From: Ophiothrix spiculata
Taxonomy: Eukaryota; Echinodermata; Ophiuroidea; Amphilepidida; Ophiotrichidae
Length of the DNA: 20,368 nucleotides
Assembly: GCA_000969725.1 (NCBI GenBank)
Contig: JXSR01S043020.1
Reading direction: 5' to 3' (one strand)
Shown here: piece after piece, positions 8,801-17,800 of the stretch
How positions within the stretch are numbered: the stretch's first letter is position 1
Layout of the letters: every line of letters begins with the position of its first letter
Program-made: the position numbers and the translations under genes
Notes under the pieces: generated by a model
What the model was told of the DNA's origin: nothing
Databases searched by the model: none
Seen by the model: only the letters and a program-made list of their open reading frames with translations

Positions 8801-11800
8801 TGGCTTCATCTAGCTGCTTCTCAATCTGGTCACATTTTTGTGTTAGTAAATTACCTGTGCTCTTGCCCTTTCCCCTGCAAGGTATTCTTTGGCTTCATCT
8901 AGCTGCTTCTCAATCTGGTCACATTTTTGTGTTAGTAAATTACCTGTGCTCTAGCCCTTTCCCCTGCAAGGTTTTCTTTGGCTTCATCTAGCTGCTTCTC
9001 AATCTGGTCACATTTTTGTGTTAGTCTGACAGTCTCGGCTTGAGCCACTTCAAATCTTGATTCTGCAATTTCTTTCTCCCTTCGAAGGAATCTGAGATAA
9101 AAAGAAAGTAGTATTTAATCACGATGCAAAACATCCTGTAAAGCAAGTCATTTCATTTTCTCAAATTTTTATTCTTGTCTTTCAATCTCAAACATGTAAT
9201 TAGACAGATGTAAAACAAAGGGACTTGTGGAAGACCAACATCTGTCCAGGTTTTCAATATTCATGTCAATATGTCAGTGTTAATAGCTATATCATTCCCT
9301 CTGATATCATAGGCTTAGATGGATAACAGATTTCATTTTTTTTTTAATCACCTTTCCAACTTTACATGCACTTTAAAAGAATTTTAAAATTAAAAATATG
9401 ACGAAACATCATTTTGTATTCATAAACAATATAATCAAGCAAGTACATAGTAATACAAAGTGTGCAGTAACAGCTAATCATTTGATCTTGCAATTAAATA
9501 CGCCATTAAAAGAAAAACCCAACTACAGCGATTTCAATCTCCCCTACTGATGCCATGGAAACAGAAATAATATAAACACATATGCTGTCAAATTGTTTTA
9601 CTTATTGAAGTTCCTTAGGATAATTAATTGATTGATTGGTTGAGCAAGTCCTATAAAATGATATTCCGGTTTTGATGGAGTTGGGGCTGTCTTGTAATAA
9701 ATCTAGAAAATTTTAAGCAGTTAATTTTTCCCATTAAGTCTTTTTCTCTCTAAACAATGGGACACCTGATTTGAAATAAAAAAAGAAAAGAAATATACCC
9801 ATAATTGCTTACTTGATAACTTCCAGCAATTGCTCGGCTGATTTACTCTTCTCACTTGGTAGGACCCCTTCACTGTCAGGAGCTTGTTGTTGTCTGGACT
9901 GCTCTACTATCATGCGTTGGCTCAGCTGAAAAAAAAGCAAATAATGTGATTTATGAAGAATGTGTGTTGTCACTCAAAGGTAAAGTTGAAACCTAAGCTA
10001 TTTGCTAACAGCTGAAGTGCACAAAATCATTAGGGTCAGACTCCACAATACTAGCTATGTCTATGATGAACAGATTTAGTCAGTCCTCCGACACAAACAA
10101 GTGTGACTTATTATTTAAGTACTTTTTACATACCCATTTCTTCATTTAGATGACAAGGTGGATAGAGAATCTGGAAAAAGTATACTTTAGGTCCCATCAA
10201 AAACTATACCCTTACCCTAAACCCAAACCCAAACCCTAAAACTAACACTAAATTAAACCTAACCCCAACACTAACCCTAAACCCTAACCCTAAAATTCTG
10301 GATGGGACCTAAAGTACACTTGGTCTGAGTTTTCTTGTTAATACCTTTGAATTAGAAGTCCAATAGTTTACTACTACACCAAAATAGCCCTTTATTACTA
10401 TATCATAACACTTTAATCAAATGAATAAAATTTGCAGAATGCTTGTAATGTCTTGCAAGCTGCTATATAAGTAACACAATAATTTACTACCTACATGATT
10501 TTAATCTCATTTTGATGCAACTGTTAAGTCTAATTTCATCCAACTTTGACTGACCATTTACTCTACTTACACTTGCATCATAAAAGGAACCACTTCAAAA
10601 CTCAACCAGTGATTGAGCACCCTAAACTTCTAGTATCTGGGTAGTAGAGAATGTTCTGAACAACAGTTATTGCCCAGAACCAGTGCAGTTGAGTTCTGTT
10701 GTGTCCCCTAAGACTTTGTTATGCCCGTACTCTGGCAACTGATTGGAATTTGACTGAGAATGCGGCTATCAAGCCAGTCAAGCACTGTTTTTTGAGTACG
10801 CACAATTTGGCAGAAAAATATCAGATGCGTATTGCTTTGTAGTCAAGTTATTGTAGTCAGTGACAAGAGCAAAGAGCTTGGTCGCGTAATGTCTGTCTAG
10901 GCGTGACGTCCACGATGCCAGTGTGGCACATTCTCCTCAACTTAGCCAATAAATACCTGTTTCCTATCTGCGCTTTCTTTAAATAATCTATGGTTATGCC
11001 CATACTTACAGACTGTATCTGCTCATGTAAGACTTTGTTCTGCTCATCAAGTTCTTGACATCGCTTCTTGTTTTGGTTTGCTTCTTGTTTCTGAATACGT
11101 AATTGTTCCTCCCAGGATGACTGGAGAAATAAATTGGTAAGAGGAAATGAATTATTGACAACCATTAAAAAACACCACATCATATTTAGAATGAAATTAG
11201 ATTCAGAACAATCAGGGTGAATAACCTACAATTTAAAAAACATAGATCTACGCTCACAACCATAAATACACATTCAAAAACTACACCAAAAAAACACACA
11301 ATGGCTCTCTTCCTCCTTACCTTAGATGACGCTAGAGTGTCATGTGCTTCTTTAGCCTTATCCTCTGCCTCTGCTAGCTTGGTGTTATGACTTGACAGCT
11401 GTAAATGACACAGGGGACACCACAGATTTGAACCAAAGATACACTTTAAACCAGAATATACATTTCATATTTTTTTCAATAAACTTTAAATCCATTTAAA
11501 ACACAAGATACATATATTTGACTTTGACATTTATAGTCATTATTAGATTTAAAAAGCTCTATGCTGTAAAAAAAACTCTTTAAATTTTGTTTCAGTATCT
11601 CATTTTTTCCCAAATTTGAACCAGCTTAATATAAAACTTGCACTATATGTATTTTTCAATTTTCTCTGGTAAGTCGATCGCAAAGTACTTGCACCTGATT
11701 ACCATATACGATAATATTATAATAATAATATAATTATATACAGCTTTCGTATAGTGCCACTAAACTTGTGGACAAATTCTCAGAGCGCTGCTGCCTATAA

Positions 11801-14800
11801 TTACACTACTGTCAGGTCACCATCACAACCATTTTGATTCAACTAGGAGTCACCATCCAAAAGCACATCCTATCCACAATTAGATTGTAATGTTTCCCAC
11901 AACAGTTACCCAATATCGCTCGGGTTGATGAAGCAATCAAGATTAAATGTGATTAAATCATATCAATATACCTTCCTGAAAAAGAGCTGAGGACACATGG
12001 AACTATAGGTCAGGAAAATAGGCGTAATACAAATTAAAACGAACTTTTTTACATCCATGACCTACCTGTTCTTTGACTGTCACCAACTGCTTGACGTCTG
12101 CAGCATGTAATAAGAACTCCCTCTCAAACTTATCTTGAGCCTGATATTAAAAAAAGGGAAGAGACAGCACATAAGACCTTGTAGTAAACTGGTATTTACA
12201 TTGATATTAATAAGTTCTTAGAGAAAAAAAAAGATACAGAATAGAACAATACATTTAAAAATGCCAAGAGCTATCATCCTCCTAGGTAGATAAACAAAGC
12301 CAAAGTCCTACTGCAACATTTCATTTGAGATTCATACTGATTGAAATATAAGAGAACACTTGCCCATGACTTAGTATGCCAACCCATTATAACATAAGGC
12401 CAAAAAAAAAATTATGTTTGTTTGCCCTCCGCGACCGACCCTTAAAATGCCAAAAATTAGGGTCGCGATTTTAGTTTTTTTTTTTTTTCTTCAAACATGT
12501 AAAATATGAAAACTCAATATTTTTGATGTAAAACGTAATATTTAGCAGTGTGAAGTCACATTTAGTAGTATAAAATGCATATTTCCTCTAAATAATGACC
12601 CACAATTTTTGATTAAGCCCTGCATTGCTTGGTATTCATGATAAAATCCATGGAATGACATCATATGTGTAGAGTTTAAAAAAAATTAACCGACCGACCG
12701 ACCCAAAATTTTAATTTTTCCACTGGAGGGCAAACAAACAATTTTTTTTTTTGGCGTAATACTAACCCATGGGCTTGCTAATATCACCTTTATGGATCAA
12801 AACACCGCCAAAATATGCTAATGCAGTGTCTTTGTCAACTGATTCTTTTAAAAGATGGCAAAGTTACAAACAAATTGAAAGTATAATTTCAACCACAACA
12901 GTAAAAGTGATGAAGTATAATTAAGAATAATTGAAGTTTTTAGTACCAATACTTACTTTGCATCACCTTTAAATTCAACTATGTTTGTTCATGCTTGTTT
13001 CTGTTTATGGTACTTTTCTTTGCGAGCTATGCCTTTTTTTTTTCTCGAAATAGTACATTTCTCAAAACAAACACCTAAGTTTTTAAACATCAACCTTGTG
13101 AACATCAAAATGTTGTGCAGTTATTGTCTATATACAGGATGGATAAAACAAAATAGCTTGAACTAAAATAATGGTGTATTGTGCATCAGGTACTTTGTAA
13201 GCTTCTTATGCAGGGTGAAGTATCCAATCAAATTCATGAATATATGATGCATTTAATGATCCATCAAATTTGAGAGTAAAATGCTGGGAGGTAAAAATGT
13301 AAACAAATCTTTAATGCTCCCAAATAGATTTGTGATTTATAAAATATTAATTGTGTACAATCATCTTATAACCTTCAAGGCAAATACAAAAATCATTAGG
13401 CTTTATCCTGGCATCAAATTCTCAAAATTACCTTTTCCCTTTTCAATGCCTCAAATATGTTTTTTGGTCCTATATGAGCTATCTAGGCTGTTGCTTAAAA
13501 GTTTATGTAAGGGCTTGGACATTTATGACATTGTCATTAATCCCATTGTGTCCTCTATGTAGGAAACTGGATACAGAAACAAACAAATATTTACCTCCTT
13601 TGCTATCCTGGCCTGCTCCTGACTGTCTTGCCTAGCAGCTGCCTCCGTTTCCTCAGACTCCGCCTTCCTATCAATTGCCTCTTTCAACTCATCCTGGAGT
13701 CTGGACACAGTACGGCGGAGCTCTCCAGTCTAAAATAGGAAGAAATAATTGATAGTATTGGCAAAACAAAACTTAAATAAACTTAAATAAACAATGTAAA
13801 CAAAAATACAGGGTAGAGGTTGTATTCACAAACAACGAGGCCCTGCATTCTGGATGTTTGTTTAAACTGCCCAGAATTTTTGTTTGGCCTATAGATGAAA
13901 AATATTATATATCAAAACCACTTTCAACAATACTATGATGAAATAAAATCATTCAGTGGTACTGTATGAACTCAAACCAACAGATAGATATCATAAATGA
14001 ATTATATTTTTCCAATACCACATGAAATCAAACGGTGGTCTAACCCTAACCTCCTATCTACCTCTTTTCATTCTAACCCTATCTCCTCGGAAATAAGGGT
14101 GTCAAAAATTGGTGATTTCCACCGGGGCTCGAACCCGGGACCTCTTACATCCCAATCCCATGTCCACCTATATCAAGCCACCACTTATAACAGTATTTTC
14201 CTATAATTGAATTTGATTGTCTTAAGATATTTCTTTTTACAGTCTCAAAAGCAGTGTACTTTTAGAATGCTTTGGAATAGAAGCCTCTAAAGAGGATATA
14301 TTTTTAGCTACATCTTCTAACAGATACAGATAAATAACAAACTTATTGATAAACATTCTTCATCGACCAGGCAAAAAAGACTGGTTGTTAAAAAAAGTAT
14401 GACCAAGATTTTAGACATTAATATGTATCTTTACCTCTTAAAACTGCATGTGCACGATGGCTGCATAATAGTTATTAATACATTGGTAGGGTATTTGCAC
14501 TGAGATGTCGGTGCAAATTAGTTTGACTCCTGATCTAATTCGCACTGAAACTCTAACCCTAACCCTTATTCCAACCCTAGCTAACCCTAATCATACAGGG
14601 TGTATCAAAATGATTAGTACTCAGAATAAATAAATGTAAAAAAATACTTCCCGTTCCATTTTGAAACTTGTAATTATCTGATTTGGTAGTACATTTCTTT
14701 GTCTTGAATTTGCAACAAGAATTAGAGCATTTTGTCATTTTGTTTCCAAGAACGGGAAGATTCTGTAAAGGCACCAGTTTTGAAAACTCGCCACAGATTT

Positions 14801-17800
14801 GATTTGTTGCCTTTCCATTTTAATGAAGACAGAAATCAATAACTCCATCTGCAAGAGGTTTTAATTTATATTTTCTACCTTAAAATATAATTTTACTTTC
14901 AAAATTGCCAAAATCTAATGTTGAAAGCTCTGACTTCTCATTCCATGAAGAAAGAACTTAATGATTATACTAAATACTTGCTATTGATTAAATAGAAATG
15001 TTACCTATCTTTTAAATGGAAATACCTCCTGTCTTTGTTTAAATAAGGAGATGTCTCTTTATAATTTTTTTTTCACAAAATAAGTTAAGGGCAGTAAAAA
15101 TTTGTAGAAATGCCTAATCTATTAAAATATTTATAGGTATCTATTTGCAATAAATCTGTGTAATACCTATATCATGCTTCTGATTGTCATTTAACGATAA
15201 CTTTCAGATGTTGCAAATCGGCAAATCATGCACTTATACGGAACTCGTAACAAACACCACACAACATTCATTGTGCCCGTTTCCTGGTAATTTGTTGCTT
15301 TTGATGCCGTATGAGAAACAATTTTACTTTAAATATCTTAGGCTATTCCACTTGACTAATCATATATAAACACTTACAATTTGGATATCTTGCTTTGGCA
15401 TAAGCTATTTACTACCCGTGGCAAGTTTGTAAAAATACATACTTTCTTCTATCTGACGTAAACTCCGATTGCGTGCATCAATTTTCAAAATTCTTTTTTT
15501 AAATGGAAGATATTGAATTGGTCTTTTTATATCCGTGAAAAGAATTATGCTATTGTTGTTTCAAATAATTCTAGGACACGACAATTTTGAGTCTTGCGTA
15601 ACACAATTGCGTGTGCATTTTACGCGAGTACCCAACGCTTTCCAGGCACGCGCGATGTCGCGGCACTGTGGATTACTGATTGGAAACGGTGTTGCGTACT
15701 TCCCGGTGTCCCGTTATTGTCACAACTTGTGGATACGCGGTGGCTGCGTTCAGAAATCATGCTCATGTCCGAAATTTATTTGAAACAATAATAACATTTA
15801 TAGATTTTGTATAAACAAATCACAAAGTTGAGTACTAATCATTTTGATACACCCTGTACCCTAGGCCTAACCCTAACCTTAACTGTCTTGTCGCAAATAA
15901 TATCGGGAGTCAAAACTAATTCGCACCGTGTCTCGCAGGGAATAGCCACTTCCAATACATTAATCTCAACGTAAGTCATCATGTGAATGAAAGGAATTCA
16001 TTTCATAAATTTGCATTGCTTGAAATGGTTTTCCTGGTGACATTTCAAGGGTTTTCCTGGTGACATTTCAAGAGCCTACAAAATATGGGTATTTTTTTCA
16101 AATTCCAGTAAGAGGTTAAAATAAATATAACAAAACAAGTGTGACTAACATTCTTGCATTCACATACACATTATGGTTTGGGAATCTCCTTGGAGATGCT
16201 CCTACATGAAGTGTTACCTGTGATTCTGCGGCTCTGTTCAACTGGTGGTTTTCATTCTTGAGTTCATCGCGCTCCTTCTCCAGATCCATCACTTGGGTTT
16301 CAAGACTTTCTTTTGCTGAAGAAATATGGGGAAAAACGATGCAAAAATAAATGGCATGGAACTCAAATATTTAAAAAAAAAATGGTCATCACAAAAAGAT
16401 GAATAAACTCCAATTGTTAGCCAAATGTAGCTGCAAACATAACCAAATAAACAATTTTACAGGTGTTAATGTTTATTACAAATTTTTATTACAGAACTAT
16501 GAGGTTGAGATTTCAGCCTTGATTTTTTTTTTTTTTTTGTGACAGCAACTTTGCAACAATCAAGACGTACAATCCAAGATCAGCTTAAAACTACAATGGT
16601 ATTATTCACTTATAATAGTTGCAGAGCGTCAGCCTATTATTTTTGACAGAGTTGATGACGGTGCCAAAGTGAGTTCTTTTTATTTGCATTTTATTTTTAT
16701 AGCTACGCCAGAATCTAATTTTGTCAAATCAGAGAGCGGCATGCCGGAGTGAAAGAGTTAAATGTGACAGATTCTTCTAGTCTCTGTTCCCTGAATGATT
16801 GACACTCGGAGATCAGCTTTATTGGCTGCAATGATAGACTAGCGGACTAATCTGTGACAGCTTCTTGTATTCCCCGAATGATTGACATTTTAAGATCAGG
16901 TTTATGGCTGCAATGAGAGACTAGGGGACTAACATGTGACAGCTTCTTCAAGTCTCTGTCCCATGCTTTCCTCAAATGATTGACATTTTGAGGTAAGCTT
17001 TATGGCTGCAATGAGAGACTAGGGGACTAGGGGACTAACATGTGACAGCTTCTTCAAGTCTCTGTCCCATGCTTTCCTCAAATGATTGACATTTTGAGGT
17101 AAGCTTTATGACTGCAATGAGAGACTAGTGGACTAACCTATGACAGCTTCTTCTAGTCTCTGTTCCATGCTATCCCTGAATGATTAACACTCTGAGACCA
17201 GCCGCATGCCTGCATGAGATACTAGTGGACTGATCTGTTACAGCTTCTTCTAGTCTCTGTTCCATGTTTACCGGAATGTTTGGCACTCTGAGATCAGCTT
17301 TATGGTGTGATCAGAGTCCAGCGATTTCATCACTGCAACGTCTGCCAATACGCAGTATTGAAATTTTCAAGCGCTCTTATAGTTACGCGTGTAAAGACTG
17401 TGAATCGTATTCCATGCTTTCCCTTAATGATTAACACTCTGAGATCAGCCTTATGCCTGCAATAATAGACTAGTGGACTAACCTGTGACAGCTTCTTCTA
17501 GTCTCTGTTCCATGCTATCCCTGAATGATTAACACTCTGAGATCACCTTTATGCCTACACAAGAGACTAGTGAACCAACCTGTGGAAGCTTCTTCTAGTC
17601 TCTGTTCCATGCTTTCCCTGAATGTTTGACACTTTGAGATCAATTTTACGGCTGCAATGAGAGACTAGTGACTTTTCCTGTGACAGCTTCTTCTAGTCTC
17701 TGTTCCATGCTTGCCCTGAATGTGCGACTACAATAGACACTATATAAGATCAGCTTTATGGCTGCAATAATAGACTAGTGGACTAACCTGTGACAGCTTC

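Noticed and set aside
8642-8991. Plus-strand open frames with a repeated peptide (WLHLAASQSGHIF)
   Set aside because: They are the antisense reading of the triplicated TPR exon i end. The internal repeat comes from the 89-bp DNA repeat.
10203-10295. Chromosome-fusion telomere remnant
   Set aside because: The CCCTAA tract is short, degenerate and exactly bounded by an inverted repeat, so a mobile element explains it better.
12981-13562. Two plus-strand open frames in the TPR intron d-e
   Set aside because: Low-complexity AT-rich translations with no recognisable motif and no splice context.
14110-14186. Functional tRNA gene
   Set aside because: The B box is good, but the acceptor stem pairs poorly, no anticodon arm can be drawn and a long non-tRNA tail is attached.
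15535-15791. Two overlapping plus-strand frames, considered as transposase remains
   Set aside because: They lie in the mariner-like element but show no DDE/D catalytic spacing or helix-turn-helix motif; possible decay product only.
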